Below the pieces are notes generated by a model, which worked only from the letters and a program-made list of their open reading frames with translations, was not told the origin of the DNA and ran no database searches. Of a DNA stretch of 64,000 nt, positions 33,076 through 42,422 are shown piece by piece. This stretch comes from Actinoplanes derwentensis (lineage in GTDB: Bacteria; Actinomycetota; Actinomycetes; Mycobacteriales; Micromonosporaceae). A program made the position numbers and the translations under genes. Position 1 is the first letter of the stretch. Every line of letters starts with the position of its first letter. The stretch spans positions 558,001 through 622,000 of the forward strand of contig NZ_LT629758.1 in NCBI RefSeq assembly GCF_900104725.1, given 5' to 3'.

Positions 33076-36000
33076 TCACACCACCTGGCGCTGCGGCTGT
33101 TCCTGCTGCTCGGCGGGGTACGGCTCGTACTGCTCGGTCATGGCCGGCACGTCACCGGGCCACAGCGGCTTGGCGAAGTGGTAACCCTGGCCGTAGCGGC
33201 AGCCCATCGCGTCCAGCGCGGCCCGCTGGCCGGCCTCCTCGATACCCTCGGCCACCACGGCCAGGTCGAGGTTGTGCGACAGGGTGACGATCGCGTCGAC
33301 GAGCGCGTGCTGCTGACGGCTGTGCAGGATGTCGTCGATGAACGACTTGTCCAGCTTCAGCACGTCCACCGGCATCTGCCGCAGGTAACTCAGCGACGAG
33401 TAACCGGTGCCGAAGTCGTCGATCGCGATCCGCACACCCATCGCCCGCAGCGCCTTCAGGTCGGCGAGCACCTTGTCGGCGTCCTTGAGCACCAGACTCT
33501 CGGTGATCTCCAGCAGCAGCCACTCCGGCCGGGCCCCACTGGCGGCCAGCGCCGAACGGACCTGGTCGCCGAAGTCGGCACTGCGGAACTGGCGCACCGA
33601 CACGTTGACACTGACGTACCGCAGCGTGGTGTCCGGGTTTTCGGTCTTCCACTGCGTGAACTGCCGCAGCGCCTCCCGCAGCACCCAGTCGCCGATGCCG
33701 ACGATCGCACCGCTCTCCTCGGCGGCCTCCACGAAGTGGTACGGCCCGAGCAGCCCCCGCGACGGGTGCTGCCAGCGGACCAGCGCCTCCACTCCGGTGA
33801 TCTTCTGGTCGATGAGTTCCACGATCGGCTGGAACTGGAGCACGAACTGCTCCTGCTCGATCGCCTCGTACAGGGCCGTGCGCATCTCCAGGCGCTGCAT
33901 CATCGCGGTGTGCAGGTCGCTCTGGTAGCGCTGCCAGCCGCCCTTGCCGTTGCCCTTGGCCAGGTAGAGCGCCAGATCGGCGTGCCGCAGCAGCTCGGTG
34001 GCGTTGTCGGCGTCGCGGTTGGTGGCGATGCCGACGCTGGACCGGGCACTGATCACGTGCGTGCCCCCGGCACCGTCGGACACCTCGACCGGCTCGGCGA
34101 GGGCCTCCACCAGTGCGGCGGCCACCCGTTCGGCGGCGTCCACCGAGTTGCTCTGCTCGACCAGGACGGCGAACTCGTCGCCACCCATCCGGGCCGCGGT
34201 GCTGCCGGCGCCGATGATCTCGGTGATCCGTTCGGCCACGTGCAGCAGCAGCTGGTCGCCGACCATGTGGCCGAGGGTGTCGTTCACCTCCTTGAAGTCG
34301 TCCAGGTCGACGAAGAGCACTCCCAAGGTGGCGCCGTCCCGTTCGGCCACGCAGAACGCCTGTTCCAGCCGGTCCCGGAACAGCACCCGGTTGGCCAGCC
34401 CGGTCAGCGCGTCGTGGAACGCCTGGTGGGTGAGGTCCTTCTCCAGCCCGCGCCGTTCGGTCACGTCCCGTAGCGTCACGACCAGTCCGGCCACCGTCGG
34501 GTCGTCGCGCAGGTCCCGCAGGTCGCATTCGATCTCGACGGTGCGGCCACCGGCCCGGATCGCGGTCAGCTCGATGTCGTCCATGTCGCCGGCCCCGGCC
34601 TGGACCCGGAACAGCACCTCGCGCAGCGCCTCCTGCGAACTGCCGGCGATCAGCGCCGACATCTCCGAGCCGGTCGGGTCGGTCCCGAACAGCGACTCCG
34701 CCGACGGGGTGGCGTAGCGGATCACCCCGTCGGCGCCGACGATCAGGATCACGTCGGCGGCACTCTGGATCAGCGTCCGGAACCAGGCCTCACCCTCGGC
34801 GCGGCTCACCTCGGCGGTCAGCGCGATCCGCTCCAGCACCACGGCGATCTGCGTGCCGAGGGTCTGGAACGCGGGCAGCAGCAGGCGCAGCACCCGGTCC
34901 GGGGCGCCGATCGCCAGGCGGGCGACCCGGTCCCCGGTGAGCGGGTGGGTGGCGTAGAGGACGTTGAGGTAGCCACCGGACCGCAGGCCGTCGGGCAGTT
35001 CGGCGGTGGGGATCAGCCGGATCGACGACCGGGCCGTCCCACCGGCGTCCGCCGGTTCCGGCAGGTGCAGGTGGAACTGCTGGCCGGGCGGCATCAGCCG
35101 GGCGATGCCGTCGCTGACCGCCTTGAACACCTCGCGCTCGTTCGTCGTCGCGAACAGCAGCGCGCTCGCCTCCCGCAGCGCCCGTTCCAGGCTGCTGGCC
35201 TGCCGCTGCGACCGCGCCAGGTCGGCGACCCGGGCCAGGACCATCAGGAACATCAGCGCCGCGGAACCGGCGATCACCGGGGCGTCGACCACCCCGCCGC
35301 GGGCGATCTCCACCTCCCGGCCCTGGGCGTACTCCAGAGCCAGGACGGCCGGCGCGATCAGGGCGGCCGAGCTGAGCCAGAACAGCCGGTGGCTGTCCAT
35401 GCTCGTGTCGGTGCTCTGGACGGGTTCGGACAGCTCCCGCATCGCCGGGCGCAGCGCGGCGTAACCCATCGCCGAGTAGAAGACGATCCAGCCCAGGTCG
35501 ACCGGGCCGCCCAGGTTCCACGCCTGGTTGAGCTGCGACTGTCCGTAGAAGACGTCGGAGACCAGCAGGCCGACCATGGCCACCCCGAGCGGGCCGACCG
35601 AACCGATCTGCTTGCCCGAGCCGGTGAACATCCGCAGGATCACGGCCAGCACCAGCACGTCACCGAGCGGATAGCCGATCGAGACCAGCTTCTCCAGCGT
35701 CGACAGGTGCTCGGCCCGGGTGAACGGGGCGATCCAGTACACCCAGGCCAGCAGGCCCAGGCCGACCGTCGGGACCAGCGCGTCCAGCAGGGCCGCCCGG
35801 TTCGTGCCGCCGCCGTTACGGGCCCGGACCAGCATCAGCAGGCCGGCCGTCAGCAGCGGGTAGAAGACCAGGTAGAAGAAGTCCGCCAGACCCGGGAAAC
35901 CGGGCTGTTCGCCACGGGCCAGGACCAGGTTGTACCAGCTGTCACCGGTGGTGAAACACGCGATGGCGAGGCTGATCAACAACCACGGCAGCTTCCGGGC

Positions 36001-36156
36001 CGGCTTGTTGATCCACACGCCGGCCAGCACCGCGAGGGCGCAGGAGTAACCCAGCGCCGCCCAGCTGTACAGGTGCGCGTCCGGGAGGGCGTAGTAGACG
36101 CCGGTGATGATCAGCGTCCAGACGCCGAAGCACGCGCGAACCACTCGCGTCGACAA
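33076..36156 (-). CDS. Membrane sensor PAS-GGDEF-EAL protein
   Basis: This 1026-residue bifunctional c-di-GMP protein begins with eight to ten membrane helices (residues 5-310), followed by a GAF-like region, a PAS domain (WFRTLIQSAADVILIVGADGVIRYATPSAESLFG), a GGDEF domain with intact MGGDEF, and an EAL domain. EAL catalytic signatures are GVEALVRW, the Asn in VSVNVSVRQF, LLEITESLV, and IDDFGTGYSSLSYL, then KLDKSFI and EGIEE, all intact, so phosphodiesterase activity is likely. The C-terminal tail is Gln-rich (QQEQPQRQ). The GGDEF domain may be active or may bind GTP to regulate the EAL domain. Confidence 0.94.
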   Translation of the reverse strand: MSTRVVRACFGVWTLIITGVYYALPDAHLYSWAALGYSCALAVLAGVWINKPARKLPWLLISLAIACFTTGDSWYNLVLARGEQPGFPGLADFFYLVFYPLLTAGLLMLVRARNGGGTNRAALLDALVPTVGLGLLAWVYWIAPFTRAEHLSTLEKLVSIGYPLGDVLVLAVILRMFTGSGKQIGSVGPLGVAMVGLLVSDVFYGQSQLNQAWNLGGPVDLGWIVFYSAMGYAALRPAMRELSEPVQSTDTSMDSHRLFWLSSAALIAPAVLALEYAQGREVEIARGGVVDAPVIAGSAALMFLMVLARVADLARSQRQASSLERALREASALLFATTNEREVFKAVSDGIARLMPPGQQFHLHLPEPADAGGTARSSIRLIPTAELPDGLRSGGYLNVLYATHPLTGDRVARLAIGAPDRVLRLLLPAFQTLGTQIAVVLERIALTAEVSRAEGEAWFRTLIQSAADVILIVGADGVIRYATPSAESLFGTDPTGSEMSALIAGSSQEALREVLFRVQAGAGDMDDIELTAIRAGGRTVEIECDLRDLRDDPTVAGLVVTLRDVTERRGLEKDLTHQAFHDALTGLANRVLFRDRLEQAFCVAERDGATLGVLFVDLDDFKEVNDTLGHMVGDQLLLHVAERITEIIGAGSTAARMGGDEFAVLVEQSNSVDAAERVAAALVEALAEPVEVSDGAGGTHVISARSSVGIATNRDADNATELLRHADLALYLAKGNGKGGWQRYQSDLHTAMMQRLEMRTALYEAIEQEQFVLQFQPIVELIDQKITGVEALVRWQHPSRGLLGPYHFVEAAEESGAIVGIGDWVLREALRQFTQWKTENPDTTLRYVSVNVSVRQFRSADFGDQVRSALAASGARPEWLLLEITESLVLKDADKVLADLKALRAMGVRIAIDDFGTGYSSLSYLRQMPVDVLKLDKSFIDDILHSRQQHALVDAIVTLSHNLDLAVVAEGIEEAGQRAALDAMGCRYGQGYHFAKPLWPGDVPAMTEQYEPYPAEQQEQPQRQVV

Positions 36157-36237
36157 TGCGTACTCCGTTCACCGGGTGGACTGATTCCGACCGGCTGTAT
36201 CGGAGCCGCCACCGGCGACCTGAGGAGAAGTGACCGG

Positions 36238-37146
36238 CTACATCGCCAGCGCGTCCACCAGACGACGGGCGGAACCGGCCAGATTCCACCGCTCGGCCAG
36301 GGCCAGCAGCGCGTCCGGGTCCCGGGGAGCGCCCGGCAGCACCGGGTCGAACTCCGGCAGCGGGACGTCGACGGCGACCTTGCACACCGGCAGCGCCCGG
36401 GCCAGGTAGTCCCGCGAGACGTCCAGTTTCGTACGGACCCCCGGCGCGAACCCGGCGTCCGGATCGTCGAGCGCGGCCAGGATCTCCTCGACCCCGCCGT
36501 ACCGCTCGATCAGCCGGGCCGCGGTCTTCTCGCCCACCCCGGCGACGCCCGGCAGGCCGTCGCTCGGGTCGCCGCGCATCGCCGCGAAGTCCGCGTACCA
36601 GCGGGCCGGCACCCCGTACTTCGCCGTCACCAGGGCCTCGTCGGCGTCCTCCAGTTTCGCCACCCCGCGCCCGCAGTAGAGCAGCCGCGTCCGGCGGGCG
36701 TCGTCGACCAGCTGGAACAGGTCACGGTCGCCGGAGACCACCTCGACCGGCGCCGGCTGCCCCACGGCGAGGGTGCCCAGCACGTCGTCGGCCTCGTAAC
36801 CGGGCACCCCGAACGCCGGGATGCCGATCGCGGCCAGCACGTCGAGCAGCACCGGAACCTGCTTCTCCAGCGACGCCGGCACCTCCTCGACGTCACCGTG
36901 CGCGACCCGGTGCTGCTTGTACGATGGCACCAGCTTCACCCGCCACGCCGGTCGCCAGTCCGCGTCCAGCGCACAGACCAGCCGGTCCGGGCGCCGGGTG
37001 CGGATCAACTGGGCCAGCATGTCGAGGAAGCCGCGGATCGCGTTGACCGGCTCCCCGGCCTCGGTCTGCGCGGCCTTCTCCGGAATCCCGTGGAAGGCGC
37101 GGAAGTACAGGCTCGGGGCGTCAACTGCCAGCAGTGGTCGGCTCAC
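36238..37146 (-). CDS. 5'-3' exonuclease (FEN/DNA polymerase I N-terminal type)
   Basis: The 302 residues match the stand-alone 5' nuclease family: LLAVDAPSLYFRAFHGIP, RPDRLVCALDAD, PSYKQHRV, the metal-binding PGYEADDVLGTLA and VVSGDRDLFQLVDD, and the H3TH DNA-binding segment GDPSDGLPGVAGVGEKTAARLIERYG. It removes flaps and RNA primers during replication or repair. It is 22 nt downstream of the DUF1772 gene and may be co-transcribed. Confidence 0.93.
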   Translation of the reverse strand: MSRPLLAVDAPSLYFRAFHGIPEKAAQTEAGEPVNAIRGFLDMLAQLIRTRRPDRLVCALDADWRPAWRVKLVPSYKQHRVAHGDVEEVPASLEKQVPVLLDVLAAIGIPAFGVPGYEADDVLGTLAVGQPAPVEVVSGDRDLFQLVDDARRTRLLYCGRGVAKLEDADEALVTAKYGVPARWYADFAAMRGDPSDGLPGVAGVGEKTAARLIERYGGVEEILAALDDPDAGFAPGVRTKLDVSRDYLARALPVCKVAVDVPLPEFDPVLPGAPRDPDALLALAERWNLAGSARRLVDALAM

Positions 37147-37167
37147 CGCCCCACCCTAGACGGCCGG

Positions 37168-37638
37168 TCAGGTGGTGCGGTGCAGGGCGCGGGTCAGGCA
37201 GGCCAGCGCGACGGTGGTGAGGGCGGTGCGCCCGATGTTGCCGCCGGCCCAGCGCTTCTCGAAGGCGGCCCGTGAACCGCCCGCGTCGAGCCGCCGGTTC
37301 AGCGGCACGTGGTGTCGCGCGGTCACGGCCAGCACCGCGCCGTACCCGATCGTCCCGGCCAGGGCCCAGCCGGCGGCCTTGCGGTTGCCGGCCCGCCAGT
37401 GCAGCACGGCCGCGGTGGCCGGGAGCGCCAGCGAGCCGAAGTAGGTGGCGGCGAAGACCGGGTTCTCGATCGCCCGGTTGATGTGACGCATCGACGACAC
37501 GAACGTGTCGTCGTCGGCCTGCGCCAGCCCCGGCATCACCGCGACGTCGAAGGCGTAGAACAACCCGGCCATCAGCCCGGTCGACACGGTGGCGGCACTG
37601 AGGGCGGCGTCGGCCCGGCGGTCCCTGACTTCGGACAT
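37168..37638 (-). CDS. DUF1772 (anthrone-oxygenase-like) membrane protein
   Basis: This 156-residue protein has four hydrophobic helices and the DUF1772 pattern GLMAGLFYAFDVAVMPGL, DDDTFVSSMRHINRAIENPVF and a C-terminal small helix pair. Relatives include anthrone oxygenases, but most are uncharacterised. ATG 37638 is chosen because GAGAGGG lies 6 nt upstream; the longer frame to 37782 runs into the metK 3' end. It is a paralogue of the protein at 63452 on the far side of the gene cluster. Confidence 0.85.
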   Translation of the reverse strand: MSEVRDRRADAALSAATVSTGLMAGLFYAFDVAVMPGLAQADDDTFVSSMRHINRAIENPVFAATYFGSLALPATAAVLHWRAGNRKAAGWALAGTIGYGAVLAVTARHHVPLNRRLDAGGSRAAFEKRWAGGNIGRTALTTVALACLTRALHRTT

Positions 37639-37733
37639 GGTGACCCTCTCGGCAGGTGGTGGTGAGGAAGAGTCAAACACGTATGTAATCGGGTGATCCA
37701 TATCTGAAAGGCTCACCCTGATGTGCGGGAGTC

Positions 37734-38864
37734 TCATCCGGCCAGACGCCGCAGCTCCTCGGCCCGGTCGGTGTTCTCCCACGTGAAATCCCGGCCGAAG
37801 TGCCCGTAGGCGGCGGTCCGCTGATAGATCGGGCGCAGCAGGTCCAGGTCCCGGATGATCGCGGCCGGGCGCAGGTCGAACACCTCCTGGACGGCCTTCT
37901 CGATCCGTTCGGCCGGAACCGTCTCGGTGCCGAAGGTCTCCACGAACAGCGACACCGGGTGCGCCTTGCCGATCGCATAGGCGACCTGCACCTCACAGCG
38001 TTCAGCGAGACCGGCCGCGACCACGTTCTTGGCGACCCAGCGCATGGCGTACGCCGCCGAACGGTCGACCTTCGACGGGTCCTTGCCGGAGAACGCGCCA
38101 CCACCGTGCCGGGCGTAACCACCGTAGGTGTCGATGATGATCTTGCGGCCGGTCAGCCCGGCGTCACCCATCGGCCCGCCGATCTCGAACCGGCCGGTCG
38201 GGTTGACCAGCAGCCGGTAACCCTCGGTGTCCAGACCGGCCAGTTCCGGGGTGATCACGTGCTCCCGGATGTCCGGCGTGAGCAGCCCGTCGAGGGAGAT
38301 CCCGGCGGCGTGCTGGGAGGAGATCACCACCGTGTCGAGGCGAACGGGGCGCGTCCCGTCGTACTCGATGGTGACCTGGGTCTTGCCGTCCGGCCGCAGG
38401 TAGGGGACCGTGCCGTCCTTGCGGACCGCCGCCAGCCGGCGGGCGAGGCGGTGCGCGAGGGCGATCGGCAGCGGCATCAACTCAGGTGTCTCCGAGCAGG
38501 CGAAGCCGAACATCATCCCCTGGTCGCCGGCCCCCTCGGCGTCCACACCCAGGGCGATGTCCGGCGACTGGCCGCCGATCGAGACGTTCACCCCGCAGGA
38601 CGCGCCGTCGAAACCCTTCTGCGACGAGTCGTAGCCGATGCCCAGGACGGTGTCCCGCACGATCTTCGGAATGTCCGCGTAGGCGCGGGTGGTGACCTCG
38701 CCCGCCACGTGCACCTGACCGGTGGTGATCAGGGTCTCCACCGCGACCCGGCTGCGCGGGTCCTCGGCCAGCAGCGCGTCCAGGATCCCGTCGCTGATCT
38801 GATCGGCGATCTTGTCCGGGTGGCCTTCGGTGACCGACTCGGATGTGAACAGGCGACGTGCCAT
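37734..38864 (-). CDS. metK: S-adenosylmethionine synthetase, last gene of the leftward cluster operon
   Basis: The 376-residue enzyme makes S-adenosylmethionine from ATP and methionine. Signatures are [23 protein letters not shown], the hexapeptide region [10 protein letters not shown], and the P-loop-like [19 protein letters not shown]. It is shorter than most bacterial MetK (about 390-400). Its ATG overlaps the multicopper oxidase stop by one base (TGATG), so it is translationally coupled to a secondary-metabolism operon rather than standing near methionine genes. It is therefore likely a dedicated copy supplying the cluster methyltransferase, though I cannot see whether another metK exists. 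Confidence 0.95.
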   Translation of the reverse strand: MARRLFTSESVTEGHPDKIADQISDGILDALLAEDPRSRVAVETLITTGQVHVAGEVTTRAYADIPKIVRDTVLGIGYDSSQKGFDGASCGVNVSIGGQSPDIALGVDAEGAGDQGMMFGFACSETPELMPLPIALAHRLARRLAAVRKDGTVPYLRPDGKTQVTIEYDGTRPVRLDTVVISSQHAAGISLDGLLTPDIREHVITPELAGLDTEGYRLLVNPTGRFEIGGPMGDAGLTGRKIIIDTYGGYARHGGGAFSGKDPSKVDRSAAYAMRWVAKNVVAAGLAERCEVQVAYAIGKAHPVSLFVETFGTETVPAERIEKAVQEVFDLRPAAIIRDLDLLRPIYQRTAAYGHFGRDFTWENTDRAEELRRLAG

Positions 38865-40351
38865 CAGGGCCCTCCAGGGTGGTGACGGGTGGCGGCGAAC
38901 TTCTCCCGGCCGGGGCCGACGACCAGGAACTGGCCCATCATTCCCTCGTCCTCGTGCCGCAGGACATGACAGTGGTACATGTACGGGGTGTTCTCGTCGG
39001 CGTTGCCGGCGAACGTGACGAGCAGCCGGAAACGGACGTCCATCGGCAGGTTGAGGGTGTCCTTCCAGCCGGACAGTTCCGGTGGTGGTGGCTCGCCGTC
39101 GACGTCGAGCACCCGGAAACGCTGGCCGTGCAGGTGGAAGACGTGCGGCATGAGGTGGGTGCTGTGGACGGTCCAGATCTCCCGGGTGCCGGCGGTGGCG
39201 ATCAGGTCTACCCGGTGCATGTCCATGTTCTTGTCGTTGATGGTCCGCTGGTAGAACTCGAACGACCGCTCATGGGCGACCTTGCTCGTATCCGGTGGCG
39301 GCAGATCCGACAGAACCGCCGGCAACGGGGTGCTCGGTGTCAGCGTGGCCGCCGCCCGCAGTTCCAGGACGTCGAACGAGTCCATGCCGCCCTCGAACCG
39401 CCGCACCAGGATGTTCTCGTCCGGCGCCGGTGAGCGGCTGCGCAGTACGAGGCGCTCACCGGGGCGCATCGGCACCACGATGTCGGCACGTTCGCCGGGC
39501 GCCAGCCGGATGCCGGTGCGCGGCACCGGCGCGGCGAGCATCCCGCCGTCGGTGCTGATCACGTGGAACCCGCGGTCGCCGGCGAAACCGAAGTCGTACT
39601 GCCGGCCGTTCGATCCGTTCAGCAGGCGCAACCGGACCAGACTGGTGCGGACCTCCCGGTACGGGCCGATCGTGCCGTTGACCAGCAGAGTGTCGCCGAG
39701 CACGCCGACGTCGCTGCTGAAGTCGGGCCGGGTGCCGAACTGGCCGTCCCACCCGAACCGCCGATCCTGGACGATCACCGGGAGGTCGTCGACCCCGTAC
39801 TCGTGGGGCAGTGCCGCGGTCCGCGGATCGTCGTCGTCGATCAGGAACATTCCGGCGAGTCCCCGCAGGACCTGCTCCTCGGTGTGGCCGTCCGGGTGCG
39901 GGTGGTACCAGAGGGTCGCGGCCGGCTGGTCGACCGTCCACCGCATGTCCGCCGTGCGGCCGGGCCGGATCGGCCGGTGCGGGCCGCCGTCCACCGCAGC
40001 CGGCAGGATCGCGCCGTGCCAGTGCACGGTGCTGTCCTGGTCCAGGTCGTTGCGGACCCGGACCCGGATCTTCTCGCCGCTGCGCACCCGCAGGGTCGGG
40101 CCCAGATAGCTGCCGTTGTAACCGGCGGTCCGGGTCTCGCCGTGACCGAAATCGGTCACCCCGCTGTCGGCTCGCAGGTCGAAGACCCGGAACCCGTTCT
40201 CCACCCGCGACGGTGCGAGCGGCGGGATCGCCAGCTCCCGGTCGAAGGCGACCGCCCCGACCGTCGACAGTGGCGGCCGGTCCAGGTACCAGACGCATCC
40301 GCCGGCGATCAGGGCCAGCACCAGCCAGCCCGTCAGCAGTCCGCGTCTCAC
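38864..40351 (-). CDS. Multicopper oxidase, membrane-anchored or lipoprotein
   Basis: This 495-residue three-cupredoxin-domain oxidase carries all four copper motifs: [25 protein letters not shown] and [13 protein letters not shown] (type 1 site with Met axial ligand). The N-terminus is a hydrophobic helix ending in AGGC, either a membrane anchor or a poor lipobox, so the enzyme works outside the membrane. Family members oxidise copper, phenols or amines using O2. In this operon it may carry out an oxidative coupling or maturation of the exported product. It overlaps the thioesterase gene by 4 nt. Confidence 0.92.
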   Translation of the reverse strand: MRRGLLTGWLVLALIAGGCVWYLDRPPLSTVGAVAFDRELAIPPLAPSRVENGFRVFDLRADSGVTDFGHGETRTAGYNGSYLGPTLRVRSGEKIRVRVRNDLDQDSTVHWHGAILPAAVDGGPHRPIRPGRTADMRWTVDQPAATLWYHPHPDGHTEEQVLRGLAGMFLIDDDDPRTAALPHEYGVDDLPVIVQDRRFGWDGQFGTRPDFSSDVGVLGDTLLVNGTIGPYREVRTSLVRLRLLNGSNGRQYDFGFAGDRGFHVISTDGGMLAAPVPRTGIRLAPGERADIVVPMRPGERLVLRSRSPAPDENILVRRFEGGMDSFDVLELRAAATLTPSTPLPAVLSDLPPPDTSKVAHERSFEFYQRTINDKNMDMHRVDLIATAGTREIWTVHSTHLMPHVFHLHGQRFRVLDVDGEPPPPELSGWKDTLNLPMDVRFRLLVTFAGNADENTPYMYHCHVLRHEDEGMMGQFLVVGPGREKFAATRHHPGGP

Positions 40352-41106
40352 CGGACCCCGGCCCGGAGCAGCCCGGCCGCCGCCAGGTCGGACCGGACCG
40401 CGTCCATCACTACGGCCGGGGCACCCTGGTGATAGAAGTGGCCGCCGTCGAACATCCGCAGCCGGAACTCACCGGTGGTCGCCTCCCGCCACCGGTCCAC
40501 CTGCTCCTCGGTGGCGACCGGATCCTGCCGGCCGTGGTAGGCGACCACCGGGCCGGACAGTTCCGGCCCCGGCCCGGCCCGGTACGTCTCGGTCAGTGCG
40601 TAGTCGGCGCGCAACATCGGGACGAACGACTCCAGCAGCCGGCGCCGCAACCCGGTGGCGGCAGCGGTGCCGCCCAGCGCGATCAGATGATCGATGAACT
40701 GCCCGGTCGGCAGCAGATGCAGCGACGACTGCCGGGGGTGCCGCGGGGCCTGCCGTCCGGAGGCCAGCAGCACCGACGGTTCCGGACGGCCCTCGGCGAT
40801 CAACTGCCGGGCCGTCTCGTAGGCCAGCAGTGCGCCCAGGCTGTGCCCGAAGAACGCGAACGGCCGGTCCAGGTACGGCCCGAGAGCCGCGGTCAGCTCC
40901 CGTACCAGCGGGCCGAGACTGGTCCGCGGCTCCTCCCGCAGCCGCGACTCCCGGCCCGGCAGCACGATCGAACAGACCTGCACGTGCGGGGCGAGCGCCT
41001 CGCGCCACGGGAGGAAGAACCGGGACCCGCCACCGGCATGTGCGAAACAGAACAGCCGGGTGGCGCCATCGCCGGGCAGCAACCCGGAGATCCAGCGACT
41101 CGACAC
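40348..41106 (-). CDS. Type II thioesterase
   Basis: This 252-residue alpha/beta hydrolase matches the stand-alone thioesterases of NRPS/PKS systems: LFCFAHAGGGSRFFLPW, the nucleophile motif GHSLGALLAYE, AYHGRQDP with the Asp, and DGGHFYHQ with the His. Such enzymes release wrongly loaded or stalled acyl groups from carrier proteins. The two acyl carrier proteins at 44991 and 56820 are the obvious partners. Its presence is a strong sign of carrier-protein-based biosynthesis. Confidence 0.93.
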   Translation of the reverse strand: MSSRWISGLLPGDGATRLFCFAHAGGGSRFFLPWREALAPHVQVCSIVLPGRESRLREEPRTSLGPLVRELTAALGPYLDRPFAFFGHSLGALLAYETARQLIAEGRPEPSVLLASGRQAPRHPRQSSLHLLPTGQFIDHLIALGGTAAATGLRRRLLESFVPMLRADYALTETYRAGPGPELSGPVVAYHGRQDPVATEEQVDRWREATTGEFRLRMFDGGHFYHQGAPAVVMDAVRSDLAAAGLLRAGVR

Positions 41107-41117
41107 CGCCGTCCCCC

Positions 41118-41933
41118 TCAGCCCAGTCCGGTGACGGCGCGCACGATGTGCTCGGGGCGTTCCAGCGGCAGCATGTGCCCGGCCCCGGGGATCTGCTCGA
41201 AACGGGCGGTCGGCAGGGTCCGGGACAGTTGTTCGCCGTACGCCGGGGCCACGATCTTGTCGTGTTCTCCGGCCAGCACCACCGCCGGCACGGTGACCGA
41301 CTCCAGCCCGGCCCGCAGGTCCATCCCGCAGGACACCCGGAAGAAGTCGCGGCGCACCGCCGGTTGCACGGCCGCGAACAGTTCCCGGTTCTGCTCGGCG
41401 AGCGCCCGGTCACTGCCGGGGGCGAGCATCCCGCCGAGCATCCGGCGGCCCAGCCCCGGACGGCGCAGCGCCCAGGAGAACACCGGATTACCCATCATCC
41501 GCAGCTCACCGGCCGGGGTGTCCTGGCCGTACGCGGCGGTCCCGGCCAGTACCAGCCCGCGCAGCCGCTGCCCGGCCACCACCGGATCGGCGCCCGCGTA
41601 CGCCAGCGCCGTGTACCCGCCCCCGGAGTGCCCGGCCAGGATCGCCCCGTCCGCGTCGAAACGGTCCAGCACCTGGGCCAGGTCGGCACGCAGCCGGTCG
41701 ATCCCGATGCCGTCCCGGCCGGTCGTGGAACCGCCGTGCCCCCGCTGGTCGTAACTGACCACCCGGTACCCGAGCCCGGTCAGCCGGGAGGCCACCCGGT
41801 CCCAGACCGAACGGGCCCCGCCCCAGCCGTGCACCAGGACCACCGTGCGGCCCGCGCCCTCGGTCACGGACGTGGCCAGATGGGCGCCGTCGTCGGTCCG
41901 CATCCGCTCGGCGGTGCCGGTCCGGCCGGTCAC
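41118..41933 (-). CDS. Alpha/beta hydrolase, cluster member
   Basis: This 271-residue hydrolase shows VVLVHGWGGARSVWD, SYDQRGHGGST, nucleophile elbow AGHSGGGYTAL, GEHDKIV with the Asp, and GAGHMLPLERPE with the His, so the triad is complete. Sequence style is that of epoxide-hydrolase/haloperoxidase-like hydrolases. It overlaps the SRPBCC gene by 4 nt and precedes the thioesterase by 11 nt. It could hydrolyse an ester formed by the Baeyer-Villiger enzyme two genes upstream. Confidence 0.88.
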   Translation of the reverse strand: MTGRTGTAERMRTDDGAHLATSVTEGAGRTVVLVHGWGGARSVWDRVASRLTGLGYRVVSYDQRGHGGSTTGRDGIGIDRLRADLAQVLDRFDADGAILAGHSGGGYTALAYAGADPVVAGQRLRGLVLAGTAAYGQDTPAGELRMMGNPVFSWALRRPGLGRRMLGGMLAPGSDRALAEQNRELFAAVQPAVRRDFFRVSCGMDLRAGLESVTVPAVVLAGEHDKIVAPAYGEQLSRTLPTARFEQIPGAGHMLPLERPEHIVRAVTGLG

Positions 41934-42421
41934 CGACCGCTCCGGACCACGCTCGGCGTGCTGCCGACCAGGGTGCCCAGCGCGGCGAACGCGGCCGCGG
42001 TGGCTTTGGTGTGCTCGGCGCCGATGTCGGCCAGCTTGGCGAGATGCCGGACCCAGCCGGCCGGGCGGGCGGCGAACCGCATCGTGATCAGGGTGCCGCC
42101 GTCCGGCAACTGCTCCAGCAGGAACTCGCTGGTGCCGCGGAACGCCCCGTCGACGTACTCACCGGCCAGCCGCCGGCCCGGCTCGACCGCGACGGTCCGC
42201 GAGGTGAACCGCAGCTTCGGCCCGCCCTTGTCGACACCCTTGGGGTGCACGGTCACGTGGGTCTCGCCACCGGCACGCTCCGGCGGGACGGCCCCGGCCT
42301 GGAACGTGTTCGCCGGTACCCAGAAGGCGCGGGCGCCGTGCAACTCCGCGATCAGCGCCGCCCAGACCTGCTCCGGGGCGGCGTCGATCACCGCTTCGTT
42401 GATGATGTCGTAGCCCGGCAC
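41930..42421 (-). CDS. SRPBCC (START/polyketide cyclase-like) protein
   Basis: The 163-residue protein begins MPGYDIINEAVIDAAPEQVWAALIAELHG and has the SRPBCC strand pattern (HVTVHPKGVDKGGPKLRFTSRTVAVEPGRRLAGEYV...TSEFLLEQLPDGGTLITMRF). The family provides a deep hydrophobic cavity and includes aromatases/cyclases and lipid-binding proteins. GTG 42421 has GGAGG 8 nt upstream. It lies between the monooxygenase and hydrolase genes with overlaps of a few bases. A ring-closing or carrier role is plausible but not shown. Confidence 0.85.
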   Translation of the reverse strand: MPGYDIINEAVIDAAPEQVWAALIAELHGARAFWVPANTFQAGAVPPERAGGETHVTVHPKGVDKGGPKLRFTSRTVAVEPGRRLAGEYVDGAFRGTSEFLLEQLPDGGTLITMRFAARPAGWVRHLAKLADIGAEHTKATAAAFAALGTLVGSTPSVVRSGR

Positions 42422-42422
42422 G

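Noticed and set aside
37734..38864. SAM riboswitch before metK
   Set aside because: metK starts inside the preceding gene's stop codon, leaving no leader for a riboswitch.
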